From an uncultured Eubacteriales bacterium (lineage in GTDB: Bacteria > Bacillota > Clostridia > Oscillospirales > Acutalibacteraceae): a DNA stretch of 64,000 nucleotides. The position numbers and the translations under genes are program-made. The stretch lies in NCBI GenBank assembly GCA_934445035.1, contig CAKSDI010000001.1, positions 310,001-374,000 on the forward strand, in the 5' to 3' direction. Below are positions 43,695 to 51,896 of the stretch, in pieces. The notes under the pieces were generated by a model, which saw only the letters and a program-made list of their open reading frames with translations, searched no databases and was not told the origin of the DNA. Position 1 is the stretch's first letter; each line of letters begins with the position of its first letter.

Positions 43695-44516
43695 TTAACA
43701 AACCGATTTAGGACTTATTATGGCGCCGTGATCCTTTACGGGAGTTTTTGATACCGCAAGAATGGGGTTTACAAGCTCTTTTGTTTCGTTTCCTAAATCC
43801 ACTGTGGCTTTATCGCAGCGGTAACCGTCTAAAAGCTTTGTTCCCGACACCGTGTATGACGGCACCGCGCGGTAACGCGTCGAAAGCTTATTTTTATCGT
43901 CAAGATCTCCGAAAAGATTTTCAGCAACGGTCTTATCCACTATCACGATATCGCTAATACCCATAATATCGGATATGGCGTTGCCGCTGTCGATAAGAGC
44001 GGTGGTTTTAAGCGTTTTTCCCGAATTTTCGAAATTTATATCGGCTGTAAATTCTCTTTTGAATTTATCGGCGAAAATTTTTTCAAAAAGCGCTACTGAT
44101 AAATATCCTATCACGCTTGAAATTATCAGCACCGCAGGCGATATTTTAAAATAAACTATCATTGAAGAGTACGCCATATTTTTAGGCGTGAAAATCGAAT
44201 ATACCGCCGCCATTGCCCCTGCAAACAAAAAGGTCACGCAAAACAGCACGCATAGGTTTTTTAAAAACTTCTTTTTTTCGCCCGATTTAAAAGCGATCAG
44301 AGTCATAAGCGCGCTTACGAGCAGTTTATAAGCAATATCCAAAAATTTATAAGGCACATTTAAAAATATGTAAAGCGAGGAAATTCCTCCAAAGATAGCC
44401 GCTATTATCACTCTTATCGGTTTTACCGCAGATCTCGCTATTCTTCCCGCCGCGCGGATAAGAAAATAATCTATCAAGGTGTTTAAAAATACAAGGATAT
44501 CCGCGTAGATCACCAT
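43695..44516 (-). CDS. spoIIGA: Pro-sigma-E processing peptidase SpoIIGA
   Basis: Membrane aspartic protease that cleaves pro-sigma-E at the septum. About 273 residues: five hydrophobic N-terminal helices (1 to about 150), then a cytosolic domain with catalytic Asp in ALIDSGNAISD. I use the ATG at 44516 (MVIYADILVFLN), 9 bp from CGGAG; an ATG at 44525 touches that site. Directly upstream of sigE, as is usual. Confidence 0.93.
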   Translation of the reverse strand: MVIYADILVFLNTLIDYFLIRAAGRIARSAVKPIRVIIAAIFGGISSLYIFLNVPYKFLDIAYKLLVSALMTLIAFKSGEKKKFLKNLCVLFCVTFLFAGAMAAVYSIFTPKNMAYSSMIVYFKISPAVLIISSVIGYLSVALFEKIFADKFKREFTADINFENSGKTLKTTALIDSGNAISDIMGISDIVIVDKTVAENLFGDLDDKNKLSTRYRAVPSYTVSGTKLLDGYRCDKATVDLGNETKELVNPILAVSKTPVKDHGAIISPKSVC

Positions 44517-44590
44517 AACTCTCATCTCCGATAAAATTATACAACTTTATTTATGAAAATTATGTCGCAACAAAGGAGCGAAAAAAATAA

Positions 44591-44619
44591 TTGATTTTAT
44601 TTTTCTTTTCTTTTATAAT
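44591..44619 (+). promoter_or_regulatory. Promoter of the coiled-coil membrane protein gene
   Basis: TTGATT (44591-44596), 17-bp spacer, TATAAT (44614-44619), 24 bp before the TTG start. Confidence 0.72.
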
Positions 44620-44643
44620 TAAGCTGTAAAGGGGCGGATAATT

Positions 44644-45912
44644 TTGAGTGAAGAACTGAAAAATTTAGAAAACGAAAAACTTGCGGCGCAAAACAGATTG
44701 AATTCCTGCACTTTAAGGCTTAATGCCGCGCAGGAAAAAAATAAATCGCTGTTTTTAAAGCAAAACGATATTCTTAAAAAGAATTCCGATTGGCTCTCGG
44801 GCCTTATTTGTCTTTTAGTTTCGGCGGTCATAATAGGTCTTGTTTTAATAAGCTTTCCCGATAAATTTTTAAGCTCCTCTGTCAGCAATGCGCAAATGCA
44901 GGGAAAAATTATAAATCTTTGTTTCTTTTTGTTTTTTGCGGTAAGCTATTATTCCGTATGTGCAAAAATAAAACTTTTAACTAAAATTTCAATAGCCTTT
45001 TGCGTTATATTTTCGCTTATAGAAATTTATCTTAATTTTTATTCTTTCATTCTTGTTTTCGCGGTATCGCTTATTTGCCTTTTAATCAAAAAAGCTATAG
45101 ATAAGCGCCTTGAAAACAAAGGCTTTAAAAATTTATATCAGGTTTTCTCTTCAAATAAAAAAACGAATTCCGCAAAAGAAGAAATAGCTAAGCTTTTATC
45201 CGAAGAAAAAGCGGCGAAAGAAGAGCTTTTAAAGATAGAAAATGAAATTGCTGAAGCTTCGAAAAAAGAAGAGCAGGCAAAAAAAGAAGAAGAGGCAAAA
45301 GAGCTTTATAAAAGCGCCGTAAAAACTGCGGAAAACTATCCGGAAGACGCCGTAAAAGCGTTTAATATGTTTACAAATTCCTATTATGCGCTTTTAAAAA
45401 CAGGCGAAGAATTTTTCGCTCTTAAAGAAAAAATGGAAAGCGAACCCGGCGAAACGCTTTATAAATTCGCACTTGAGCTTTGCGAAACGGGTGGCGATGC
45501 TTATGAGTTTTTAAGACTCATTCAGCTCGCTGTGAATAAAGGCTGTGAAAATGCAAGATCGGCTCTCGGAAACACATTTTCGGCGATTTCCGCCGCGGCT
45601 TCAAAAGGCGATTATGCCTCTGCCTATTCTATCCTTCAGCCTCTGATTGACGCCGGCAGTGCCGACGCTCTTAATATCAAGCTTCAGCTCGATAATAACC
45701 GCATAGCCGAAGAGGCTAAAGCGATCTCTGAAAAAGCGAGAAAAGAGGCGGCTTTGCGCGCGATAGAGCAAAACGCAAAAATCTCCGCCGCACAAAGCGC
45801 CGTGCTCGGAGAAATGGCGGCGATAAGGCGCAATCAGGAATTTGCGCAGACAGTGATGATAAACACTGTTGAAGACGCCAGGCGAAACGGTGTAAAATTA
45901 AGATTCGATTAA
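44644..45912 (+). CDS. Unrecognised membrane and coiled-coil protein
   Basis: 422 residues, no family recognised. Seen: N-terminal coiled coil about 1-48; four hydrophobic segments about 50-70, 88-106, 112-128 and 130-148; a long Glu/Lys/Ala-rich coiled coil about 170-225; a helical region with Sel1/TPR-like spacing about 225-350 (ALELCETGGDAYEFLRLIQ, YASAYSILQPLIDAGSADA); and an Ala/Arg-rich tail. Starts with TTG at 44644 after GGGGCGG. Single gene with its own promoter and terminator. A membrane scaffold is possible but speculative. Confidence 0.7.
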   Translation: MSEELKNLENEKLAAQNRLNSCTLRLNAAQEKNKSLFLKQNDILKKNSDWLSGLICLLVSAVIIGLVLISFPDKFLSSSVSNAQMQGKIINLCFFLFFAVSYYSVCAKIKLLTKISIAFCVIFSLIEIYLNFYSFILVFAVSLICLLIKKAIDKRLENKGFKNLYQVFSSNKKTNSAKEEIAKLLSEEKAAKEELLKIENEIAEASKKEEQAKKEEEAKELYKSAVKTAENYPEDAVKAFNMFTNSYYALLKTGEEFFALKEKMESEPGETLYKFALELCETGGDAYEFLRLIQLAVNKGCENARSALGNTFSAISAAASKGDYASAYSILQPLIDAGSADALNIKLQLDNNRIAEEAKAISEKARKEAALRAIEQNAKISAAQSAVLGEMAAIRRNQEFAQTVMINTVEDARRNGVKLRFD

Positions 45913-45919
45913 AATATTT

Positions 45920-45955
45920 CCGGCTTAAAAGTTTTTAAGCCGGATCATTTTTTTA
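45920..45955 (+). terminator. Terminator of the coiled-coil protein gene
   Basis: CCGGCTTAAAA and TTTTTAAGCCGG form the stem (45920-45943), followed by ATCATTTTTTT. Confidence 0.85.
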
Positions 45956-45965
45956 TAAAAACCTA

Positions 45966-45994
45966 TTGACATTGAGGGTTTTTGGTGATACTAT
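45966..45994 (+). promoter_or_regulatory. Promoter of nifS-nifU
   Basis: TTGACA (45966-45971), 17-bp spacer, TACTAT (45989-45994). No iscR-like regulator gene or obvious palindrome accompanies it. Confidence 0.78.
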
Positions 45995-46035
45995 ATACAT
46001 AGTAAGTTTATATGTTTATAAAAGGAGCGATACCT

Positions 46036-47223
46036 ATGTATATTTATGCCGATAACGCGGCGACCACTAAAATGAGCAAAACCGCGATAAAAGCTATGCA
46101 GCCTTATTTTGAAGACATCTATGCAAACCCGTCTTCTCTGCACTCGCCCGGTCAGAAAGCGGCGGAAGAGCTTTTAAAATTCCGCGAGCAGATAGCAGGT
46201 CTTATAAATGCCGAGCCTAATGAAATTTATTTTACTTCTGGCGGCAGCGAGGCTGATAACCAGGCGATATTAAGCGCCGCGGCAGCAGGAAAGAAAAAGG
46301 GCAAAACTCATATCGTTTCCACTGCTTTTGAGCACCACGCAGTGCTTCACACCCTTAAAAAGCTTGAAAAAGAGGGCTTTGAGGTAACCTATCTTGATGT
46401 GCATAATATCGGAAATATCACAGCCGAAGAAGTTAAAAGCGCTATAAAGGACACGACTTGTCTTGTCACGGTGATGTATGCCAATAACGAGATCGGCTCT
46501 GTTTTGCCGATAGGCGAGATAGGCAAGGTCTGTGCCGAAAAGGGCGTTACATTCCATACCGACGCGGTACAGGCGGCGGGGCATCTGAAGATCGATGTAA
46601 AAGAGCAGAATATCGGTATGCTCTCGGTTTCGGCGCATAAGTTCCACGGTCCAAAAGGAATAGGATTTTTATATGTTAAAAGAGGAATTCCGCTTTATAA
46701 TCTTATAGAGGGCGGCGCACAGGAAAGAGGAAAGCGCGCAGGCACCGAAAATCTCGCAGGAATTGCCGGAATGGCGGCGGCTTTGAGCGAGGCTGTGAAA
46801 AATATCGATAAAAGCACCGAAATTCTTATAAAAAAGAGGGACAGGCTGATATCGGGCTTATCCGAGATCGAGCACAGCGCTTTAAACGGCGATCCTGTAA
46901 ACAGGCTTCCCTCAAATGTCAACTTTTGTTTTGAGGGAATAGAGGGCGAAAGCCTGCTTTTAATGTTAGACGAAAAGGGTATTGCCGCATCCTCCGGCTC
47001 CGCCTGCACATCGGGCTCATTAGATCCGAGCCATGTGCTTTTGAGTATCGGAAGACCTCACGAGATAGCGCACGGCTCTTTAAGGCTCTCTATCTGTGAA
47101 GATATAACCGACAGCGAAATTGAATATATCATCACCTCGGTCAAAGAGGTAGTGACATATCTTAGGGATATGTCCCCCTTATGGCGCGACAAGATCGAGG
47201 GAAGAAAGAATTTTGAATTATAA
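46036..47223 (+). CDS. nifS: Cysteine desulfurase (NifS/IscS-like)
   Basis: PLP enzyme that takes sulfur from cysteine for iron-sulfur cluster assembly. 395 residues. Seen: YADNAATTKMS at the start, the PLP lysine in SVSAHKFHGPKG near 202, and the catalytic Cys in SSGSACTSGS near 324, in the long-loop group I form. ATG at 46036 after AAAGGAGCG. Followed 15 bp on by the scaffold gene, the minimal NifSU pair of Clostridia. Confidence 0.96.
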   Translation: MYIYADNAATTKMSKTAIKAMQPYFEDIYANPSSLHSPGQKAAEELLKFREQIAGLINAEPNEIYFTSGGSEADNQAILSAAAAGKKKGKTHIVSTAFEHHAVLHTLKKLEKEGFEVTYLDVHNIGNITAEEVKSAIKDTTCLVTVMYANNEIGSVLPIGEIGKVCAEKGVTFHTDAVQAAGHLKIDVKEQNIGMLSVSAHKFHGPKGIGFLYVKRGIPLYNLIEGGAQERGKRAGTENLAGIAGMAAALSEAVKNIDKSTEILIKKRDRLISGLSEIEHSALNGDPVNRLPSNVNFCFEGIEGESLLLMLDEKGIAASSGSACTSGSLDPSHVLLSIGRPHEIAHGSLRLSICEDITDSEIEYIITSVKEVVTYLRDMSPLWRDKIEGRKNFEL

Positions 47224-47238
47224 AGGAGATAAAAAATT

Positions 47239-47670
47239 ATGGCTTTATACAGTGATAAGGTAATGGATCATTTCAAAAACCCGAGAAATGTGGGAGTTAT
47301 TGAGAACGCCGACGGCGTCGGAGAAGTAGGCAACGCAAAATGCGGAGATATAATGAAGATATATCTTAAAATTAAAGACGAAAAAATAGAAGATGTTAAA
47401 TTCGAAACATTCGGCTGCGGCTCTGCGATAGCCTCAAGCTCAATGGCTACCGAAATGATAAAGGGCAAGCCCTTAAGCGAAGCATTGAAGCTTTCGAACA
47501 AAGCGGTCGCTGAGGCTCTCGACGGACTGCCAGCTTATAAAATGCACTGTTCCGTTTTGGCGGAAGAGGCGATAAAAGCGGCGGTAAAGGATTATTACGA
47601 TAAAAACGGAATTTCTTATGATAAAAAGGATTTTCCCGACTGCGCGACCTGTTCGCACTGCCATATTTAA
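47239..47670 (+). CDS. nifU: Iron-sulfur scaffold protein NifU/IscU-like
   Basis: 143 residues, N-terminal IscU-type scaffold only. Seen: the three cluster cysteines in NAKCGDIMKI, GCGSAIASSS and KMHCSVLAEEAI. There is an extra C-terminal tail CATCSHCHI rich in Cys/His, absent from E. coli IscU but seen in clostridial homologues as far as I recall. Builds [2Fe-2S]/[4Fe-4S] clusters with sulfur from NifS. Confidence 0.95.
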   Translation: MALYSDKVMDHFKNPRNVGVIENADGVGEVGNAKCGDIMKIYLKIKDEKIEDVKFETFGCGSAIASSSMATEMIKGKPLSEALKLSNKAVAEALDGLPAYKMHCSVLAEEAIKAAVKDYYDKNGISYDKKDFPDCATCSHCHI

Positions 47671-47690
47671 AAATTAAATATAAAATTATT

Positions 47691-47716
47691 TAAGGAGCAG
47701 AATTTCTGCTCCTTTT
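47691..47716 (+). terminator. Terminator after nifU
   Basis: AGGAGCAGA-A-TTTCTGCTCC stem followed by six T. Same GGAGCAGA/TCTGCTCC stem as the terminators after galT and after the VanY-like gene. Confidence 0.88.
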
Positions 47717-47729
47717 TTGATTTTTATAA

Positions 47730-47783
47730 GGCTCCATCAAGCCCAGCCTTCCGGCTTCGAGGGAGGCAGGGTATGAGGGAGCC
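47730..47783. repeat. Dispersed palindromic repeat, copy 7 (fragment)
   Basis: Short, imperfect copy: GGCTCCATCAAGCCCAGCCT, then CCGGCTTCGAGGGAGGCA and ATGAGGGAGCC. It sits between the nifU terminator and the phage-like cassette. Confidence 0.65.
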
Positions 47784-47829
47784 AAGAGTTTTTATTTTAA
47801 TTCTTGTCGGTGAATGTCGCAGTTTAGGC

Positions 47830-47838
47830 TGTTATAAT
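47830..47838 (+). promoter_or_regulatory. Possible extended -10 promoter of the phage-like cassette
   Basis: TGTTATAAT, an extended -10 motif, 40 bp before the tail-fibre start, without a convincing -35 box. Confidence 0.45.
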
Positions 47839-47877
47839 TTTTTCCGGGTTGCAGAACCGATGAAAGGAGAAAAAATT

Positions 47878-49446
47878 ATGATAAAAGCCGAAGTTAAAGG
47901 GCAGGAGCTGAGCGCCGCTTATAAAACGGTCGCTTCGGACAGCAAAAATTTCCTGACCATAGACTTTTCTTTTACGCAGGAATGGAACGGTTACACAAAA
48001 ACGGTGATCTTTAAAAACAGATCCAACTCAAAAACGGTTTCCGTGGTGCTGAACGGCGACAGCTGTACGGTACCTTTTGAGGTCATATATGACCTCGGAT
48101 TTTCGGTTTCGGTATACGGAATACTTGACGGCTCCCGAATTACCACGACCGAATGCTTTATACCCGTTATCAAAAGCGGATACGAGGAAGACGCCTCTTC
48201 GCCGCAGACTCCTACTGACGACATTTATGAGCAGATAGTATCTATAATGCAGGAAAACAAGGCTGTTAGCGACGCATTAAGAGCAGACGCTCAAAACGGA
48301 GCATTCAAAGGCGAAAAGGGCGACAAGGGTGATAAAGGAGATAAAGGTGAAAAGGGCGACGCTTTCACCTATTCCGATTTTACCTCAGATCAGCTTTCTT
48401 CACTTAAAGGCGACAAAGGTGAAACGGGAAGCAAAGGAGATAAGGGCGATAAAGGAGATCCCTTTACCTATTCGGATCTGACAGACGAACAGAAAGCGGA
48501 ATTAAAAGGTGAAAAGGGCGACCGCGGACTGCAGGGAATTCAGGGCGAAAAAGGCGATAAAGGTGATAAAGGCGACAAGGGTGACAAAGGCGATACCGGC
48601 GATGTAACGACCGATACGATGAACACTCTTTGCGCTAACGCGTTTAAGGGAAATAAATGCTCAAAGGCCGCAACACTTGACGATATCTCGCCTCTTGAGC
48701 ATAATTTATCGGTAAAAGTATTTAGCAAGAACTTAATTCCGTTTCCCTATAATTTTCAGTTATTAAACGGTAATCCCTACACAATAAACGGAGTGACCTT
48801 TACCGTAAACGACGACGGAAGCATAACCGCTAACGGAACAAATACTTTAAACAGCGCTTTTCAGGTCAGAACTATGGACCTGGCAGTTACTTTTCCGTGG
48901 GGAAAAGGTAAATATTTAATTTCCGGAGTAACAGGAGGATCTTATACAACATACGGAATGAACTGTTCTGTTTTTCCTGCAAACGGTTATCCGTCAAAAT
49001 GGTATGTTCGATATAAAAACATTTATGACGATTCGGATGAAATAAATAGCGGCGGCCCGCTTTTAATAGATGTAACGGAAGACGGAGGAGTAAGAATAAC
49101 TGTAGAAATAACTATCCGAGCAAACGCAGTTCTTGACAATGTGGTATTTAAACCTATGGTTATCAAATCCGAAACGCTCGAAGAATATGTTCCGTATCTT
49201 TCTGACCTAAGCGGGGTCACGCTCAATGTTAAGAACTCCGACGGCACATTCAATACAAATTACACACCGCTTTCTGACGGAACTATAAGCGAGGTTATAA
49301 AAAGCAAATATCCTAAAACGGAATTAACGGTAAATAACGACCGCGCCGTGGTAGATGTCACATACAACAAAGACGCAAACAAAGTGATCAAAGATCTTGA
49401 AGAAAAACTTACAAACGCGATAATCGCACTGGGAGGTAATATTTAA
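47878..49446 (+). CDS. Phage-like tail/baseplate protein with collagen-like repeats
   Basis: 522 residues. N-terminal about 110 residues resemble the BppU baseplate domain of Firmicutes phages (FSFTQEWNGYTKTVIFKN, VPFEVIYDLGFSVSVYG). Then three blocks of Gly-X-Y collagen-type repeats (KGDKGDKGEKGD, KGETGSKGDKGDKGD, about 175-275) and a C-terminal beta-rich part with a carbohydrate-module-like LIPFPYNFQ region. I start at the ATG at 47878 after AAAGGAGAA. Likely a receptor-binding fibre, now apart from any other structural phage genes. Confidence 0.82.
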   Translation: MIKAEVKGQELSAAYKTVASDSKNFLTIDFSFTQEWNGYTKTVIFKNRSNSKTVSVVLNGDSCTVPFEVIYDLGFSVSVYGILDGSRITTTECFIPVIKSGYEEDASSPQTPTDDIYEQIVSIMQENKAVSDALRADAQNGAFKGEKGDKGDKGDKGEKGDAFTYSDFTSDQLSSLKGDKGETGSKGDKGDKGDPFTYSDLTDEQKAELKGEKGDRGLQGIQGEKGDKGDKGDKGDKGDTGDVTTDTMNTLCANAFKGNKCSKAATLDDISPLEHNLSVKVFSKNLIPFPYNFQLLNGNPYTINGVTFTVNDDGSITANGTNTLNSAFQVRTMDLAVTFPWGKGKYLISGVTGGSYTTYGMNCSVFPANGYPSKWYVRYKNIYDDSDEINSGGPLLIDVTEDGGVRITVEITIRANAVLDNVVFKPMVIKSETLEEYVPYLSDLSGVTLNVKNSDGTFNTNYTPLSDGTISEVIKSKYPKTELTVNNDRAVVDVTYNKDANKVIKDLEEKLTNAIIALGGNI

Positions 49447-49616
49447 TGTTCAGCTTAAGAGAATTTATAAAACAGGGCTTTTTAAAAGCAGTCGGCAGAA
49501 TGGAGGATTATAAGATAATCTTAAATGCCGCCGCGTGGAACGAAAAGGGAGTGCTTACCGAAAGCGACCTTTCTGAAATCCAGACCGCAATAGAAGATAA
49601 TGAAGATCAGGCATAG
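49446..49616 (+). CDS. Small XkdX-like phage protein
   Basis: 56 residues, ATG overlapping the previous stop (TAATG). The centre reads RMEDYKIILNAAAWNEKGVL followed by TESDLSEIQTAI, which resembles the short XkdX-type proteins found between tail-fibre and lysis genes of Firmicutes phages. No function is established. Ends in TAG at 49614. Confidence 0.62.
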   Translation: MFSLREFIKQGFLKAVGRMEDYKIILNAAAWNEKGVLTESDLSEIQTAIEDNEDQA

Positions 49617-49641
49617 AATGTATTGAAAGGAGGTAATAAAA

Positions 49642-50376
49642 ATGTCAAGAGTATTAAAATCAGGCGAGCCGAGGATAACACAGGGCTTTTCTTCGGCTCA
49701 CACGGCGGTCGATCTTGTAAAGGCGCCGTCGCTCACAGATAACATCACCGCTCATTCGGCAGGAAAGGTAGTTTTCTGCCAGAAAGGCTATAAAAACGCT
49801 AAAGGCTCTAAGGGCAACGCTTCTTACGGCAACTGCGTAAAAATAGACCACGGCGACGGTTATTTCACCCTTTACGCGCATTTGTCAAAGGTAGATGTAA
49901 ATTTATCCGACCGTGTAACGCAGGGTCAGATCATAGGATATATGGGAGATTCGGGAAACGCTTACGGCGCGCATCTTCACTTTGAGGTATTTAAAGGCGG
50001 AGCAAGAATCGATCCCACGCCGTTTTTAAATGCCGATCTGCCGATAGCAAAGCCTGCAAGCGCACCTGTTAAAACCGCGGATAAATCGGTAGACGAGCTT
50101 GCAAAAGAGGTAATTCGCGGTGATTGGGGCAACGGCAAGGAAAGAGCCGACCGCCTCACAGCCGCAGGTTACGATTATAACGCAGTGCAGGCAAAGGTCG
50201 ACGAGCTTTTAGGAGCTTCTACGCCTGCCCCCGCTCTTAAATCCACCGATGAAATAGCTCACGAAGTTATAAAAGGACTCTGGGGTAACGGTCAGGACAG
50301 AAAGAACCGTTTATCAAACGCAGGCTATGATTACAGCGCCGTGCAAAAAAGAGTAAACGAGTTATTAGGAGGTTAA
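49642..50376 (+). CDS. Phage-type endolysin: M23 peptidase with two CW_7 repeats
   Basis: 244 residues, no signal peptide. M23/LytM domain about 1-130 with HTAVD (His20, Asp24), YAHLS and HLHFEV zinc/catalytic motifs; then two Cpl-7-type cell-wall-binding repeats (DELAKEVIRGDWGNGKERAD and DEIAHEVIKGLWGNGQDRKN). Cleaves peptidoglycan cross-links. Preceded by AAAGGAGGT and followed 2 bp later by a holin-like gene, so this is a lysis pair. Confidence 0.92.
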   Translation: MSRVLKSGEPRITQGFSSAHTAVDLVKAPSLTDNITAHSAGKVVFCQKGYKNAKGSKGNASYGNCVKIDHGDGYFTLYAHLSKVDVNLSDRVTQGQIIGYMGDSGNAYGAHLHFEVFKGGARIDPTPFLNADLPIAKPASAPVKTADKSVDELAKEVIRGDWGNGKERADRLTAAGYDYNAVQAKVDELLGASTPAPALKSTDEIAHEVIKGLWGNGQDRKNRLSNAGYDYSAVQKRVNELLGG

Positions 50377-50378
50377 AA

Positions 50379-50588
50379 ATGAAAAACGGATTTTTAAATT
50401 GGTTTAAAGCGGCGGCGGTAAGAGCCGTGAGGACAGTCGCTCAGACAGCGATCGCCACGATAGGTACTTCCGCCATGATATGCGAGATAAATTGGAAACT
50501 CGTTTTGAGCGCTTCGGCGGTTTCGGGAATTTTATCTCTGCTTTCTTCTGTGGCGGGACTTCCTGAAATAAAGCAAAAAAACAGTTGA
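50379..50588 (+). CDS. Holin-like protein (phage r1t type)
   Basis: 69 residues: amphipathic basic N-terminus, transmembrane stretch about 20-35 (QTAIATIGTSAMI), the INWKLVLSASAVSGILSLLSSVAGLP-type second segment that marks the r1t-like holin family, and a short polar tail. Forms membrane lesions releasing the endolysin. The gene order endolysin-holin is typical of Firmicutes phages. Confidence 0.82.
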   Translation: MKNGFLNWFKAAAVRAVRTVAQTAIATIGTSAMICEINWKLVLSASAVSGILSLLSSVAGLPEIKQKNS

Positions 50589-50659
50589 ATTTTTTAGAGT
50601 TTGAGTTATAATATACTCAAAGACGAGCGGCTCTTGCCTTTTGCAAGCGCCGCTTTTTT
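50585..50659 (+). promoter_or_regulatory. Promoter followed by terminator before the antiporter gene
   Basis: TTGAAT (50585-50590), 16-bp spacer, TATAAT (50607-50612), then a terminator AGCGGC/GCCGCT (50626-50654) with six T, 12 bp before the next start codon. The terminator may end the holin transcript, or may attenuate the antiporter gene because the promoter lies upstream of it. Confidence 0.65.
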
Positions 50660-50671
50660 AAGGGGATTTAT

Positions 50672-51841
50672 ATGGAAAAATATCAGTTTTTATTGTTTTT
50701 GGCGCTCATCCTGCTTTTTACCAAGCTCTTCGGAGTTTTAACCGCTAAAGTCCACCTGCCGCAGGTAGTGGGAGCGCTTTTAGCCGGCGTTATTTTGGGG
50801 CCGAGCGTTTTGGGATTTATCGATCAGAACGATTTTCTTATAAAGATTTCCGAAATAGGCGTTATAATGCTTATGTTTTTAGCGGGGATCGATACAGATA
50901 TCGATGAGCTTAAAAAAACAGGCCCTGCCGCGTGTCTTATAGCCTCAATGGGAGTTCTTGTCCCGATAATTATGTGCGGAGGAGCTTATCTTTTATTTTT
51001 CGGGCATAATTTTAAGTTTGAAACTATGATGAAAGCTGCCTTTATAGGAGTGGTTTTCGCGGCGACCTCGGTGAGCATTACCGTGGAAACATTAAACGAA
51101 ATGGGCAAGCTCAAAAGCAAGGTCGGCACGGCGCTTTTATCCGCCGCTATTATCGACGATATTATAGGAATAGTTGTTTTAAGCGTGCTGTCGGGCCTCG
51201 GCGGATCGAGCGAAAGCCCTTTAAAAGTCGTAATTAAAATTTTACTTTTCTTCGTGTTCACTTTTGCCGTAGGATTTATTGTTTATAATCTTTTTAAAAA
51301 GCTTTCTATAAATCATTCCCACCACAGGAGAATTGCTATCTGGGCGCTCGCATTTTGCCTTATTATGGCGTTCTGCGCGGAAAAATTCTTCGGTGTTGCC
51401 GATATCACCGGCGCTTATTTTGCAGGCGTGATCCTCTGCAACTTAACCGATATGCGCCCGTATGTTGCAAAGAAAATAAATGTTGCTTCTTATCTTTTCT
51501 TCTCGCCGGTGTTTTTTGCAAGTATCGGACTTAAAACGAATTTAAGAGAGATAACAAGCGATGTTCTGCTCTTTGCTCTTATTCTTACAGCCTGCGCTAT
51601 CGTTTCAAAGATAATCGGCTGCGGCGCGGCGTCAAGGCTTTGCAGAATGAATAATAAGGATTCTTTAAGAGTGGGAGTCGGAATGGTGGCAAGAGGCGAG
51701 GTCGCGCTTATGGTCGCACAAAAGGGCTTAAGCTCCGGATTTATCGATGAAAAGCTCCTGCCTGCGATAGTGCTCACGGTAGTTGTCTGCGCGCTTATAA
51801 CCCCGGTTCTTTTAAAGCTTACTTATAAGGAAAAGGCTTAA
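50672..51841 (+). CDS. Cation:proton antiporter, CPA2 family
   Basis: 389 residues, about 12 membrane helices. Seen: QVVGALLAGVILGPSVLG near the N-terminus, MLMFLAGIDTDIDEL, the AIIDDIIGIVVLSVL helix with the Asp-Asp ion site, and MVARGEVALMVAQKG. No RCK/TrkA regulatory domain follows. Kef/GerN/NapA-like exchange of Na+ or K+ for protons; ion cannot be told. Start after AAGGGGA. Confidence 0.9.
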   Translation: MEKYQFLLFLALILLFTKLFGVLTAKVHLPQVVGALLAGVILGPSVLGFIDQNDFLIKISEIGVIMLMFLAGIDTDIDELKKTGPAACLIASMGVLVPIIMCGGAYLLFFGHNFKFETMMKAAFIGVVFAATSVSITVETLNEMGKLKSKVGTALLSAAIIDDIIGIVVLSVLSGLGGSSESPLKVVIKILLFFVFTFAVGFIVYNLFKKLSINHSHHRRIAIWALAFCLIMAFCAEKFFGVADITGAYFAGVILCNLTDMRPYVAKKINVASYLFFSPVFFASIGLKTNLREITSDVLLFALILTACAIVSKIIGCGAASRLCRMNNKDSLRVGVGMVARGEVALMVAQKGLSSGFIDEKLLPAIVLTVVVCALITPVLLKLTYKEKA

Positions 51842-51858
51842 ATATTATATAAAATTTA

Positions 51859-51892
51859 TTCGGCGGTAAAGAACAATTTCTTTACCGCCGAA
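51859..51892. terminator. Bidirectional terminator after the antiporter gene
   Basis: TTCGGCGGTAAAGAA and TTCTTTACCGCCGAA form a perfect stem around CAATT, followed by ATTATTATTTT; the stop of the convergent KilA-N gene is 5 bp away. Confidence 0.82.
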
Positions 51893-51896
51893 ATTA

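Noticed and set aside
47773..47877. Upstream extension of the collagen-like tail protein
   Set aside because: It starts inside the dispersed repeat; the ATG at 47878 has a strong ribosome site and begins the conserved domain.
48310..48600. DNA tandem repeat array
   Set aside because: The repetition is explained by the collagen-like Gly-X-Y codons of the tail protein.
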